A stretch of DNA of 64,000 nucleotides from Desulfosarcina widdelii (GTDB taxonomy: Bacteria; Desulfobacterota; Desulfobacteria; Desulfobacterales; Desulfosarcinaceae), in the NCBI RefSeq assembly GCF_009688965.1, contig NZ_AP021875.1, positions 3,472,001-3,536,000 of the forward strand, read 5' to 3'. The notes beneath the pieces are model-generated. The model ran no database searches and had not been told where the DNA came from. It worked only from the letters and a program-made list of their open reading frames with translations. This document shows positions 16,517 to 26,258 of this stretch, one piece after another (the stretch's first letter is position 1; every line of letters starts with the position of its first letter). The translations under genes and the position numbers were made by a program.

Positions 16517-17097
16517 TTACTGATCGAAAATATTGCCCATATTTGCACTAATCTGCTTTATAAATTTTTGGCACGCTTCGTTCGTAACCAGCAATTCATT
16601 GTAACGATTGCTGTTGTTAATGGATATCGCCACCATATTCGCGGCTAGCCGCAACAAATCAAGATCGTTATCGTTGAAGTCCCCTTCTTTCTTGTTCAAT
16701 GATTGAATGGTGCCCAAACACAACTTAGATAAAACTAGTGGCGCACAAACTATGTTGTAGGTTTTAAACCCGGTCAAGTCATCAAGGTCTTTACAAAAGC
16801 GTGGACCTTTATACGCGTCATTAACTACAGCCGGCTCATGGTTCGTGAATACCCATCCGGCGACACCACACGCTTTCGGAATACTATCTACATGTTTTTC
16901 AAGATCGAGAGACGAAAATATCGTAAGTTGCTGATCCCAATGCTGGAATAAGAAAATTGATGATCTCTCAGAATCCATTATTTCATTAAGGTAGTACATG
17001 CAGGCCGAAAGAACGGTTTCGAGATTGCTCTTTAGATCGAAAATTTGCGATAATTTTTTTGACAGGCGGTAAGACCTTGTCGTGCTCTCTCTTCCAT
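16517..17097 (-). pseudogene. GAF-domain protein broken by a frameshift in a poly-A run
   Basis: The frame 16517-16999 encodes a GAF domain: SERSSIFLFQHWDQQLTIF, GVAGWVFTNHEPAVVNDAY, then VCAPLVLSKLCLGTIQSLNKKEGDF. Clear coding sequence continues upstream (LSQIFDLKSNLETVLSAC) without a start codon in frame. A good start, ATG at 17097 (MEERARQGLTACQKN), is one frame off. The two frames join without loss if the A7 run at 17054-17060 had eight A. The gene is therefore frameshifted by one base, by mutation, phase variation or sequencing error. It resembles the N-terminal part of the histidine kinase at 17803. Confidence 0.75.
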
Positions 17098-17802
17098 TTT
17101 TATTTCCTTGTCAGAACGTCTCTCCAAAGGTCAAAAAATATCAACTAAAAAATATTCATAAGGTGGCTTTCGGTTCTAACGTTTTTTATAAATTGGATCG
17201 CAATAATATTGAAAAAGAAAAAAAGCGTCATAGAAGAATATAATTTTATAAAATGACTTGATGATTGTGTCAATATTTTTCCAGGATCATAATTCTTTGA
17301 CCAACCGATCTGATTCCGGCAAGGCAGCACCTTGTGATCGGTTCAGAATTTTTTGAATACTGAATGCTTTCAAAATTTTTTTTTAAAAACAACTTTAGCG
17401 AGTATGATTCGACTTCCAAATTTTTGCTATTATTTGTGGTATCATGGGAAAATGTATGGGAGTTTGGTATAGCTATAATTAAAGCTCACAATATCTGATA
17501 TAGCGAGCCTACCGGAAGTTCAGATGGACCGGAGCCAACACTCTGGGTTTTGCGAATCCAAAAACATCGAGAAGGGAATTGAGGCGTATCTTCAATATTG
17601 ACACATTTATTCAATTTTACTATAAAATAACTTACTAAACCCTCTTATTTATTATTTGTTGCAAACAACTTTATCGGTCTGGCTTTGGACTTTGACAAGC
17701 GGCAGCAGCTGATGCCGTGTATTCCTTATTCGTTAGAATCGTTTCCGGTAATTTTTCGCGAGTTCAGGATGCGCTTTTTTTATCTGGGTATACTTAATTT
17801 TT
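17098..17802. other. AT-rich intergenic region with operon promoter
   Basis: About 700 bases between the GAF pseudogene (leftward) and the signalling operon (rightward). Apart from the strong promoter at 17598-17626 I find no gene. A 61-codon frame at 17145-17330 lacks any start signal. Confidence 0.5.
17598..17626 (+). promoter_or_regulatory. Sigma-70-type promoter of the signalling operon
   Basis: TTGACA at 17598-17603 and TATAAA at 17621-17626 are separated by exactly 17 bases, a near-consensus promoter. It would give a leader of about 170 bases before the histidine kinase start at 17803. Confidence 0.7.
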
Positions 17803-19485
17803 TTGAGAAGTTCCTTTTATTTTCGGTCGAATAATGATTTGATTTCGGGAACTACTTTGCAACGACTTCATCAGCATAAACGGCGATGCCTTCGCCGGTT
17901 CACCGATCGCCAGCTAAAAGAACGCGCTGAAAAATACTCTCGTTTGATCGAAGCCAGCCAAGCGATTACATCTGAATTGAACTTTGATTCGCTGTTCAGG
18001 ATCATTTCTGATCAGATCGGCAAGATTTTGGCCGTCCAAAAATGCTCTATCTTTTTGATCGACGATACTGAGTGCAATCTATGTTCATTTGTTTCACCCG
18101 ATCTGGCAGCAAACCAGATTCAATTTCCTAAGGATCAGGGTATTGCCGGCTGGGTATACTGCAATCAAACGCCACAGATGGTCAACGATGCCTATGGCGA
18201 CCCCCGCTTTAATCAATGGGTTGACCGCAAAACCGGATCGCGGACGGTAAATCTGATCTGCGTGCCTTTGGTGGGCCGTCAGCAACTATGCATCGGCACG
18301 ATGCAGGTACTCAATAAAAAGAATGGCGACTTCACGCAGGAGGATGTCGATATCCTTACCTACATGGCCAGCTACGTCGCCATCGCCCTGGAAAACTCCT
18401 TTTTAGTCAAGGAATTAAAGGCCACTGACCGCGCTAGACAAAAGGCCATCCATCATCTGTCCCACGAAATGAAAACGCCGTTGTCAATCCTGTCCGCCGT
18501 GTTGGGCCGTTGTGCCCATTTGGCCCATGACCATGATTTGCTCCATCTGGACAAGACCCTTCAGCGCGGTATGCGCAGCATCCGTCGACTGGCTGATATT
18601 CAGGAAAAGGTCGGAGACATCATCGGTCAGAAAATGGCCCATTGCGAGCGCCAGTATGTCACCATCTTCCAGAACCTCATCGACCTGATTGACGAGGCCG
18701 GTGAGGACCCCACCCTGAATTGTGAGCCAATTTCGCATCATGTCATCGACCGGATTCGATCGATCCTCGCGTTGGGAGACGCCAAAGTCGAGAAGATCCA
18801 ACTGGATCGTTTCTTGAAGACAACCGTCCACCACATCCAAACCCGCATTGCCCATCGTTCCCTGAATCTGACCGTCAATGTTGAAGACGATCTGCTTGTG
18901 AATATGGACCCAACGATCTTGCGTAAAATATGCGACGGCTTGCTGAAAAACGCCGTTGAAAACACCCCCGACGAAGGCTGGATCGTTTTGCAGGTCGGAC
19001 AATCGGACGATCAGATCGTTTTCGCCGTCCGCGATCATGGGGTCGGCATTACCGAGGAAGATCAAAGGCACATTTTTAAAGGCTTCTTTCATACGCAAGC
19101 GACCCTGGAGTACCGGTCAGGAAGGCCCTATGCATTCAACGCCGGCGGTGCGGGAATGGATTTGCTGCGCATGCGCACATTTGCCGAACGATTGGGATTC
19201 ACGATAGCCTTTACCAGCCGCCGCTGTCGCTTTATCGCGGCGACGACCGATCGCTGCCCCGGAAACATCCGTCGGTGTCCCCACATCCAATCGGCTGCAG
19301 ACTGCATCAATTCCGGAGGCAGCACCTTTACGGTAACGTTTCCCTCCAAGGTCAGCGCGTTCCGTGGATCGCCAGCGACCGCTGGCAGGCGCTGGACCTG
19401 CGCCGGATTTCATGGACTGATCGGATCGGGAAACGTTGCATCAAGGACCGAGACCCCTTCGACCGTCAACCGCTGTTGGGAGTAA
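17803..19485 (+). CDS. GAF-domain sensor histidine kinase
   Basis: The protein (up to 560 residues) has a GAF domain at about 55-200 (GIAGWVYCNQTPQMVNDAY, LCIGTMQVLNKKNGDFTQED). A kinase core follows: HLSHEMKTPLS (phospho-His region, about residue 220), N box LLKNAVENTPDEG, G1 DHGVGI and G2 GGAGMDLLRMR. Within the ATP-binding domain is a Cys motif C-x9-C-x6-C-x8-C (RRCRFIAATTDRCPG, RRCPH, ADCINSGG) before the last TFTVTF strand. The start is uncertain: TTG at 17803 is the longest candidate. The last 50 residues look non-conserved. The next gene starts 3 bases after the stop. Confidence 0.85.
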   Translation: MRSSFYFRSNNDLISGTTLQRLHQHKRRCLRRFTDRQLKERAEKYSRLIEASQAITSELNFDSLFRIISDQIGKILAVQKCSIFLIDDTECNLCSFVSPDLAANQIQFPKDQGIAGWVYCNQTPQMVNDAYGDPRFNQWVDRKTGSRTVNLICVPLVGRQQLCIGTMQVLNKKNGDFTQEDVDILTYMASYVAIALENSFLVKELKATDRARQKAIHHLSHEMKTPLSILSAVLGRCAHLAHDHDLLHLDKTLQRGMRSIRRLADIQEKVGDIIGQKMAHCERQYVTIFQNLIDLIDEAGEDPTLNCEPISHHVIDRIRSILALGDAKVEKIQLDRFLKTTVHHIQTRIAHRSLNLTVNVEDDLLVNMDPTILRKICDGLLKNAVENTPDEGWIVLQVGQSDDQIVFAVRDHGVGITEEDQRHIFKGFFHTQATLEYRSGRPYAFNAGGAGMDLLRMRTFAERLGFTIAFTSRRCRFIAATTDRCPGNIRRCPHIQSAADCINSGGSTFTVTFPSKVSAFRGSPATAGRRWTCAGFHGLIGSGNVASRTETPSTVNRCWE

Positions 19486-19488
19486 TGC

Positions 19489-22400
19489 ATGCATAGACTT
19501 AATCTGCACCGGATGGTCCGTTTTTTCAGCCCAGCGGAACGCACCGAGGCGTTGCTGCGCCACCGCCCTGCCGTCCTCGGCGCTATTGCTCTCTTGACGC
19601 TGCTGTGGGCCGCCTTCATCCCCAATCTCACCTTTAAGACCTCCGTCCACGATCTGGTCATCGAGGATCTTCCCGAAACTGCCAGATACGAGGTGTTCAA
19701 ATCGATTTTCGATTCCGAAGAGCTCATTCGCATCGTCATCAAATGCGATGATGTATACGACACCTTGAATTTTCAGAAGATCGCCCAATTGGAAGAGACT
19801 TCAGCCGCCATTCCGGGAGTTCAGCGCGTCATCGGCCTGGCAGGCATCCGGAAGGCCGTGGACCTGTCCGGCAGTTGGTCCATGGATCAATTCGCCAAAT
19901 TCGTCGCCGGGGCTGAGCTGTTTCGAAACAACCTGGTTTCCGACGACCACCGGACGACCCTGATCACCCTGGTGTTGCAAGCCGATGCAGATCAAAGTGC
20001 GGTGATCGATGCTGTACAGCAGCTCATCATTGACGACGGAGACAGCACCCTTCGTCTTTACCAGATCGGCATGCCCTTGATCTCACAGGCCCTGGCCCAG
20101 TTCACCCTCAACGATTTTATGCGCTTGCCGCCAATCACCTTCCTGCTCATTACCGTGGTTCTGCTGGTCTTGTTCAGAAGCGTGATCTATGCCCTGGTTC
20201 CCCTCTCCTGTGTGATTCTATGTCTGGTCTGGACTTTTGGAATGGTGTCCCTGTTGGGCGTTCCCCTTTCAATTCTGACCATGATCGTGCCGGTCTTTCT
20301 CATCGCCGTGGGGACAGCCTATTGCCTGCACATCCTGGCCGAATACCGCACCATTGCCGCATCTGCCGCCGAAACGGGTGGGACGGCCATCAACGCAACG
20401 ACCGTCACTTTTACCAAAACGACCCTGCCGACCCTGCTGGCGATCTTGACCACCCTGCTTGGCCTGGCTTCGCTTTTCGTCAACCGGATCTCGGCGATCC
20501 GTGAATTTGCGCTGTTTGCCTGTTTAGGCATGCTCGTGTTCATGATCCTGATGCTGACCTATCTGCCGGTGCTTGTCAGCTTCATCCCCGCCCGAAAAAA
20601 CGTGCCTGCTGAAAATACGGCCTCGGCATCCGCCATGGATCGGATCCTCGGCTGGATCGTCGCCTTGAACCTGCACCATCAGCGCAAGACCCTGGCAGTG
20701 CTGGCCGTCATCGTTCTGATTGCCGGCACCGGGGTGCTTCGCCTGCGGGTGGAAACCAATCCGGTGGGCTATTTCAAGGAAGACACCCAGGTGGTCCAAC
20801 ACTTCCACGACATCTACCAGCATCTGTCGGGCAGCTTTCCCGTCAACATCCTAATGGCATCGGCGGAGGAGGATTATTTCGAAGACGCACAGCACATCGC
20901 CGAGATCGAAAAACTTCAGCATTTCCTGGATGCCCAACCCGGCGTGGACAAGACCCTCTCTTTTGCCGACTACCTGAAGCTGGTCAATTACGTCTCGAAC
21001 AAGTTCGATCCGGCGTACTACAAGCTGCCCGAACAGTCCTGGGAGCTGCGCATGCTGATCAACACCTACAAATCCCTGCTGGGCAAAGACATTTACAACG
21101 CCTTCATGGGGCCGACCCTCTCCCAGGCCAATATACTTCTGCTCACCCACATCTCCAGTTCCAGGGATTTTCTGAATCTTCGCCAAACGATCCTCCGGCA
21201 TGTAGATGAAGCAATGCCCAAGGATCTTACGTGGGATGTCACCGGCCTCGGCATCGTCATCTCGGCGTCCAGCCACCACCTGGTTGTCGGTCAGCTGAAA
21301 AGCTTTGTCCTGACCATGGTGGTCATCTTCATCATTATGTTCGCCCTGTTTCTGTCGGCCAAAGTGGGTTTGATCGCCATCGTTCCCAATCTGTTTCCCA
21401 TCGTAATCAATTTTGGCCTTATGGGATGGCTGGGCATCGAGCTTTCCATGGCCACCAGTCTTATTGCCAGCATTGCCATCGGTTTGGCCGTTGACGACAC
21501 GATCCATTATCTGGTGCGATTTAACCGCGAGTTCAGAATAGACCTTGATGATCGACGCGCCCTTAAGGAGACCATCTTCCACATCGGCCGCCCGATCATC
21601 TTTACCACCCTGACCATTGCCACGGGTTTTGTAATTCTCGCCTTTTCAGGCTTCAAACCCACGGCAATCTTCGGCACCATGATGGTGGGTACCATGTTAA
21701 CAGCCCTGGTCGGAGACCTAGTGCTGCTGCCAATTCTGATCCAGCGCGTCGAGCTCGTCACCCTCTGGGATCTGGTGCGCATCAAGATGGGGGGGGACAC
21801 GGGGTTGGGAATCCCCCTTTTCAGGGGGCTTTCACGCGCCGAAGCCCACTCCATCATCATGGCCGGAACATTGAAATCGGTAAGTTCCGGTGAAATTCTG
21901 TTTTACAAGGGTGATACCAGCGAATCGATGTACGCAATCATATCCGGTCATTTCGATGTGATTGACTACGATCCCACCTGCACCTTGAACGACCACGAGG
22001 GCATCCAGAAATGTATCGCCAAGATCAGCACCGGCGATATTCTCGGTGAGATGGGGTTGCTGAGAGGCGCTCCCCGTTCGGCCACGGTCGTAGCCACCGA
22101 GGATAGTGAACTGCTGCCCATCAACTGGAAGGTGATCCAGCGGCTGCAATGGCTCTATCCGCCCACGGCGCAGAAGTTTTTTGTCAACATGATGGGCATT
22201 TTGTGCGACCGGGTGGAGCGGCTGACCGTCTGCCTGGCTCAGGAGAGCCTGGTGGATGATCTCACCGGCCTGAAAAACCGCAAGGGATTTGCCCGGTGCC
22301 TTGAACAGGAGGCCAACCGTGCCCGGCGTCTCGGACAGTCCCTGCAAATGGCCGTTATCGAATTCACCTTTGCCGAGAATAACGACGGCCATTCGACGGA

Positions 22401-22719
22401 AATGAAAAACCGATTGCTGCGAAGTATTGGCGAGGCCTTCACAGCCGGTATCCGCCGCTGCGACTTGATCAGCCGGATCGATACGGACCTGTTCGCCATG
22501 CTGATTGCCGCGGTATCCGAACAGGAAACCCGTCAGATCCGGACACGACTCCAGGAAAAAATCGACGGTCTGAAAGCCCGATTCAATCCGGGCGTTGACT
22601 TCGCGATGACCTTCCGTGTCGCGCCCCTCGAGGTGGTCGGCGACCTCGACGGTGAAAAGATCATCGAGCAGACCCTGCGAAAGATCAGGGAAAGAAGAAC
22701 CCTGCGTGCGAACAATTGA
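19489..22719 (+). CDS. RND-superfamily transporter fused to cNMP-binding and degenerate GGDEF domains
   Basis: The 1,076-residue protein has the RND/MMPL layout: a first membrane helix at about 27-46, a periplasmic loop, helices at about 215-370, a second half starting near 400 with a loop to about 600, and helices at 605-760, including IASIAIGLAVDDTIHYLVRF. Then comes a cyclic-nucleotide-binding domain (about 785-915: SGEILFYKGDTSESMYAIISG, TGDILGEMGLLRGAPRSATV). Last is a GGDEF-like domain (DDLTGLKNRKGFARCL) in which the active-site motif reads SRIDTDLFAML, so it should not make c-di-GMP. The start at 19489 follows GGGAGTAATGC. This looks like a transporter gated by a cyclic nucleotide made by the cyclase two genes downstream. 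Confidence 0.9.
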   Translation: MHRLNLHRMVRFFSPAERTEALLRHRPAVLGAIALLTLLWAAFIPNLTFKTSVHDLVIEDLPETARYEVFKSIFDSEELIRIVIKCDDVYDTLNFQKIAQLEETSAAIPGVQRVIGLAGIRKAVDLSGSWSMDQFAKFVAGAELFRNNLVSDDHRTTLITLVLQADADQSAVIDAVQQLIIDDGDSTLRLYQIGMPLISQALAQFTLNDFMRLPPITFLLITVVLLVLFRSVIYALVPLSCVILCLVWTFGMVSLLGVPLSILTMIVPVFLIAVGTAYCLHILAEYRTIAASAAETGGTAINATTVTFTKTTLPTLLAILTTLLGLASLFVNRISAIREFALFACLGMLVFMILMLTYLPVLVSFIPARKNVPAENTASASAMDRILGWIVALNLHHQRKTLAVLAVIVLIAGTGVLRLRVETNPVGYFKEDTQVVQHFHDIYQHLSGSFPVNILMASAEEDYFEDAQHIAEIEKLQHFLDAQPGVDKTLSFADYLKLVNYVSNKFDPAYYKLPEQSWELRMLINTYKSLLGKDIYNAFMGPTLSQANILLLTHISSSRDFLNLRQTILRHVDEAMPKDLTWDVTGLGIVISASSHHLVVGQLKSFVLTMVVIFIIMFALFLSAKVGLIAIVPNLFPIVINFGLMGWLGIELSMATSLIASIAIGLAVDDTIHYLVRFNREFRIDLDDRRALKETIFHIGRPIIFTTLTIATGFVILAFSGFKPTAIFGTMMVGTMLTALVGDLVLLPILIQRVELVTLWDLVRIKMGGDTGLGIPLFRGLSRAEAHSIIMAGTLKSVSSGEILFYKGDTSESMYAIISGHFDVIDYDPTCTLNDHEGIQKCIAKISTGDILGEMGLLRGAPRSATVVATEDSELLPINWKVIQRLQWLYPPTAQKFFVNMMGILCDRVERLTVCLAQESLVDDLTGLKNRKGFARCLEQEANRARRLGQSLQMAVIEFTFAENNDGHSTEMKNRLLRSIGEAFTAGIRRCDLISRIDTDLFAMLIAAVSEQETRQIRTRLQEKIDGLKARFNPGVDFAMTFRVAPLEVVGDLDGEKIIEQTLRKIRERRTLRANN

Positions 22720-22784
22720 TCCACAAAAACCATGTCGCATTCAAGTGATTTCCCTAATCCCTTCTATACTGAGGAGACATCACC

Positions 22785-23678
22785 ATGCTGAACCTCCAAA
22801 AAGTCAAGGAAGAGTACTGTATCCGGCAGATCAAGGACGCCTATCGCCGCACTTACAGTGAAATGGAGAAGGACCTGGGCAACATCATCGCCTGGACGGC
22901 CCACCTGGCCCTGGAAAACATCGCCAACTCCGACGCCCTGTATCATGACATGGAACACACCATCATGGTCACGCTGGCCGGACAGGCGATTCTGGAAGGC
23001 AAGCACTTGTCGGAAGGCGGCGTAACGCCGCGTGCCTGGGCCCATTTCATCATCGCCCTGCTGTGCCACGACATCGGCTACGTCAAGGGAATCTGCGCGG
23101 ATGACAACGGCTATCTGCTTGCCACCGGCGTCGGCGACAAGAAGATCAAACTCCCTAAAGGCAGCACCGACGCGCAGCTGGCCCCCTACCACATCGATCG
23201 AAGCAAACGCTTCGTTATCGAACGGTTTGGCAAGAAGGTGCTCGACGAATCGGGCGGTCTGCTGGACGCTGAACGGATCGCTTCCTACATTGAAATGACG
23301 CGATTTCCGGTTCCCGATGACGAGGCCCACAAGGATACCGCCGGTTTCGCGGGCCTGGTAAGGGGCGCGGACTTCATCGGGCAGCTCGCCGATCCCAACC
23401 GGATGCAGAAATGCACCAACCTGTTCTACGAGTTCGAAGAGCTGGGACTCAACAAGAAGCTGGGCTACAAAACCCCCGGCGACCTGCGGGCCTGCAACGC
23501 CCAGTTCTATTGGGATGTCGCCAAACCCTATGTCCAGGACGCCCTCGCATACCTCAAGGTCACCCACGAGGGCAAACAGTGGATCGCCAACCTGCAGTCC
23601 AATGTGTTCGGCGGCTACTTGTTCGACAACGGCCAGCAGGAAGATTTCCGACCCAATGTTGCCAAGAAAGCGCTTTAA
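22785..23678 (+). CDS. HD-domain metal-dependent phosphohydrolase
   Basis: The 297-residue protein carries HD-family metal ligands: YHDMEHT (about residue 53) and LLCHDIGYVKG (about residue 93), with the later GADFIGQLAD Asp. HD proteins of this kind often hydrolyse cyclic nucleotides or nucleotides. The ATG follows GAGGAGACATCACC. The gene stands between the RND-cNMP gene and the CHASE2 cyclase, with gaps of 65 and 18 bases. A phosphodiesterase that ends the cyclase signal is the simplest reading, but it is an inference. Confidence 0.85.
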   Translation: MLNLQKVKEEYCIRQIKDAYRRTYSEMEKDLGNIIAWTAHLALENIANSDALYHDMEHTIMVTLAGQAILEGKHLSEGGVTPRAWAHFIIALLCHDIGYVKGICADDNGYLLATGVGDKKIKLPKGSTDAQLAPYHIDRSKRFVIERFGKKVLDESGGLLDAERIASYIEMTRFPVPDDEAHKDTAGFAGLVRGADFIGQLADPNRMQKCTNLFYEFEELGLNKKLGYKTPGDLRACNAQFYWDVAKPYVQDALAYLKVTHEGKQWIANLQSNVFGGYLFDNGQQEDFRPNVAKKAL

Positions 23679-23696
23679 TACGGTGACCCGACCCCG

Positions 23697-25961
23697 ATGA
23701 AACTCAACAAACTCCGGCAATACATCCGAGGCGTTTTCGCCATTACGGTTCTGTCCATCGCGTTGACCGTCTTTCTGTTTGTGATCGATGTACCCATTTT
23801 GCACCTCTTCGAACTCAAGCTTTACGACATGCGCCTGCAGCAACGCGGCAAACAGCCGGCCGTAGCGGTCATCGCCCTGGCCATGATCGATGAAAAAAGC
23901 CTCGACAAGGAAGGGCGCTGGCCCTGGCCGCGATCAAAGATCGCCGAACTGGTCAACCGGCTTTCCGACGACGGCGCCAGGGTGATCGCCTTCGACATCG
24001 GTTTTCTGGAACCGGAGGTGAACACCACCGTTTACCTGCCCAAGGGGGCCGACCAGGCGCTGCGTCAGTTGGAGGACACGGAAGATCGCCGGCCGGGCGT
24101 CATGCGGGATCGCGTGCAACGGGATATCAACGACCGGCTGCTGGCCGATGCGATCCAGCAGGCCCGAGCGACCACCATCCTGGGCTATTTTTTCCACATG
24201 AACGCCGCCGATCTGGACTACGACATCGGACAGGCGGAAATCGACCGCCAGCTGGCCCTGATCGGCAACTCCAAGTATCCCATGATTCTGGAGGAAGACC
24301 CCGATACGGCCGACCAGACATTCATTACCGCCCACGCCCCGGAGTCGAACCTGAAAATGCTGACCGACGCGGCCGACGCCTCCGGGTTTTTCACCGTCAC
24401 CAGCGACCGCGACGGGGTGGTGCGGCGGGTGCCGCTGATGATCCAATGCGGCCAGGACCTCTTCCCTCACCTGACCGTGCTCAGCACCTGGTACTTTCTC
24501 GATCGCCCCCAACTGATCGTCAACGTGCCCCGCTACGGAGTAGAGGGGATCCGGATGGGCGGCCGCTTCATTCCCACCGATGAGAACGGGCAAATGCGCA
24601 TCAATTACCTCGGGCCGCCCAAAACCTTTCCCCACTACTCGGTCACCGACATTCTACACGGCCGCACGCCGGCCGGCACCTTTACCGACCGCATCGTCAT
24701 CGTAGGGGCGACCGCCGTCGGCACCCACGATCTGCGCGCGACGCCGTTGAGCCCGGTCTTTCCGGGAGTGGAAATTCACGCCAACATCATCGACACCATG
24801 CTCACGGGGCGCTTCATCAACAAACCCCAGTGGTCGCGAATCTTCGACCTGCTGGCGATCCTGACCATCGGCATGCTGCCCGGTTACTACCTGTCCCGGG
24901 TGCGGGCGGTCCCCGGTATTTTGATTACCCTGGGCATCTTTTCCCTTCACATCTTCGTGACCCGATGGATCTTTGTCCACCTCAGCCTGTGGCTGAACAT
25001 GATCTACCCGCTCCTATCGTTGATTATAAGCTACAGTCTCATCACCGTATTCCGCTATTCCACCGTGGAGCGCGAGCGCCGCAAGATCAAGGGCACCTTC
25101 CGGCAGTACGTGGCTCCCATGGTCATCGAAGAGATGCTCAAGGACCCCGACCAGCTCAAACTGGGCGGTGAAGAGAAGATTCTGACGGTGCTCTTCTCGG
25201 ACCTGGAGCGCTTCACGAGCTACTCGGAGCGCTACGGACCGCGGGAGATGATCAAGATTCTCAGCGAATATTTCAACCGGGTGTCCGAGGAAATTTTCAA
25301 GCAGCGCGGCACCCTCAAGGAGTACGTGGGCGACGAGGTGATGGCCTTTTTCGGGGCGCCCATCGAGCAGCCAGACCACGCCAAACGGGCCTGCGAGGCG
25401 GCCCTGGCCATGCGGGACGCCCGCCACCAGTTGTCAAGGGAGTGGGACGATACCGGTCGGCCGATTCTGCACGCGCGCACCGGGGTCAACTCCGGCCCCA
25501 TGCTCCTGGGCAACCTGGGGTCGCGCTACCGTTTCGCCTACGGTGTGCTGGGCGACCAGGTCAATCTGGGCTCGCGCCTGGAGGGCCTCAACAAGCAGTA
25601 CAAAACCAGCATCATTATCGGCGAGAATACCTACGAACTGGTCAAGGATGATTTTATCCTGCGAAATCTGGACCTGGTGCGGGTGGTGGGCAAGGAGCAG
25701 TGCGTGCGGGTGTACGAACTGGTCGACCGCGCCGGCGTAACCCTGTTACCGGAACACCAGGGTGCCCTGGAGGCTTATGCCGCCGGCTACGACGAATACT
25801 GCCGCCAGCACTGGGATCAGGCGATCGAACACTTCAAGCGGGCATTGGAACTGCGCCCCGACGACGGCCCGTCCAAGACCATGCTGAAACGTTGCATGGT
25901 CTATCAGGATGACCCGCCGCCGGAGGATTGGGAGTGTGTGTTTGAGCCGAAAACAAAATAG
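23697..25961 (+). CDS. CHASE2-domain class III adenylate/guanylate cyclase
   Basis: The 754-residue protein has one N-terminal membrane helix (about 13-33), an extracytoplasmic CHASE2 domain (VAVIALAMIDEKSLDKEGRW, RLSDDGARVIAFDI, PFSxxG-type FPGVEIHANIIDTML), and three membrane helices at about 375-460. The class III cyclase domain spans about 490-660, with metal-binding FSDLERFTSYSE and EYVGDEVMAFFGAP, followed by TGVNSGPMLLGNLGS. A TPR-like tail (YCRQHWDQAIEHFKRALEL) ends it. It senses an external cue and should make cAMP or cGMP in the cytoplasm. It is the last gene of the four-gene operon starting at 17803. Confidence 0.92.
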   Translation: MKLNKLRQYIRGVFAITVLSIALTVFLFVIDVPILHLFELKLYDMRLQQRGKQPAVAVIALAMIDEKSLDKEGRWPWPRSKIAELVNRLSDDGARVIAFDIGFLEPEVNTTVYLPKGADQALRQLEDTEDRRPGVMRDRVQRDINDRLLADAIQQARATTILGYFFHMNAADLDYDIGQAEIDRQLALIGNSKYPMILEEDPDTADQTFITAHAPESNLKMLTDAADASGFFTVTSDRDGVVRRVPLMIQCGQDLFPHLTVLSTWYFLDRPQLIVNVPRYGVEGIRMGGRFIPTDENGQMRINYLGPPKTFPHYSVTDILHGRTPAGTFTDRIVIVGATAVGTHDLRATPLSPVFPGVEIHANIIDTMLTGRFINKPQWSRIFDLLAILTIGMLPGYYLSRVRAVPGILITLGIFSLHIFVTRWIFVHLSLWLNMIYPLLSLIISYSLITVFRYSTVERERRKIKGTFRQYVAPMVIEEMLKDPDQLKLGGEEKILTVLFSDLERFTSYSERYGPREMIKILSEYFNRVSEEIFKQRGTLKEYVGDEVMAFFGAPIEQPDHAKRACEAALAMRDARHQLSREWDDTGRPILHARTGVNSGPMLLGNLGSRYRFAYGVLGDQVNLGSRLEGLNKQYKTSIIIGENTYELVKDDFILRNLDLVRVVGKEQCVRVYELVDRAGVTLLPEHQGALEAYAAGYDEYCRQHWDQAIEHFKRALELRPDDGPSKTMLKRCMVYQDDPPPEDWECVFEPKTK

Positions 25962-26258
25962 CCTAAACGGCTTTGGGTGTGGGTAGGAGAACAAAGTACG
26001 ATGCTAAAGACGCTCGTTATTCATTCAGTTAAGTTGGTATAGCATTTTCCACAAATCTAAAAATATGACGGCAGGACTGTTAATTGCCCTGCCGCCTGGT
26101 GTTTTAGATCATCTGCTTATGAATATGATAAAAAACTCATTGTGTGTGAATATTAATTATCATTAAATACGGCCCTTATTCGACCCAGGCATCAACATCG
26201 TATCTCCCATCACAATAGGTGTCATCGGTCTAACATTCCATGACAGCTTTAAAGGAAG
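25962..26258. other. Convergent intergenic region with weak hairpin
   Basis: The stretch separates the cyclase gene from a leftward gene. CGGCAGG (26069-26075) and CCTGCCG (26088-26094) form a 7-bp stem that could end either transcript; no strong T-run follows. Confidence 0.45.

Noticed and set aside
22230..22719. Active diguanylate cyclase at the end of the RND protein
   Set aside because: The domain start (DDLTGLKNR) is conserved but the GGDEF motif is replaced by IDTDL, so synthesis of c-di-GMP is unlikely.
22764..23843. A 359-codon open frame on the minus strand
   Set aside because: It is antisense to the HD phosphohydrolase, which has clear metal-binding motifs; the antisense product shows only generic Gly/Val-rich sequence.
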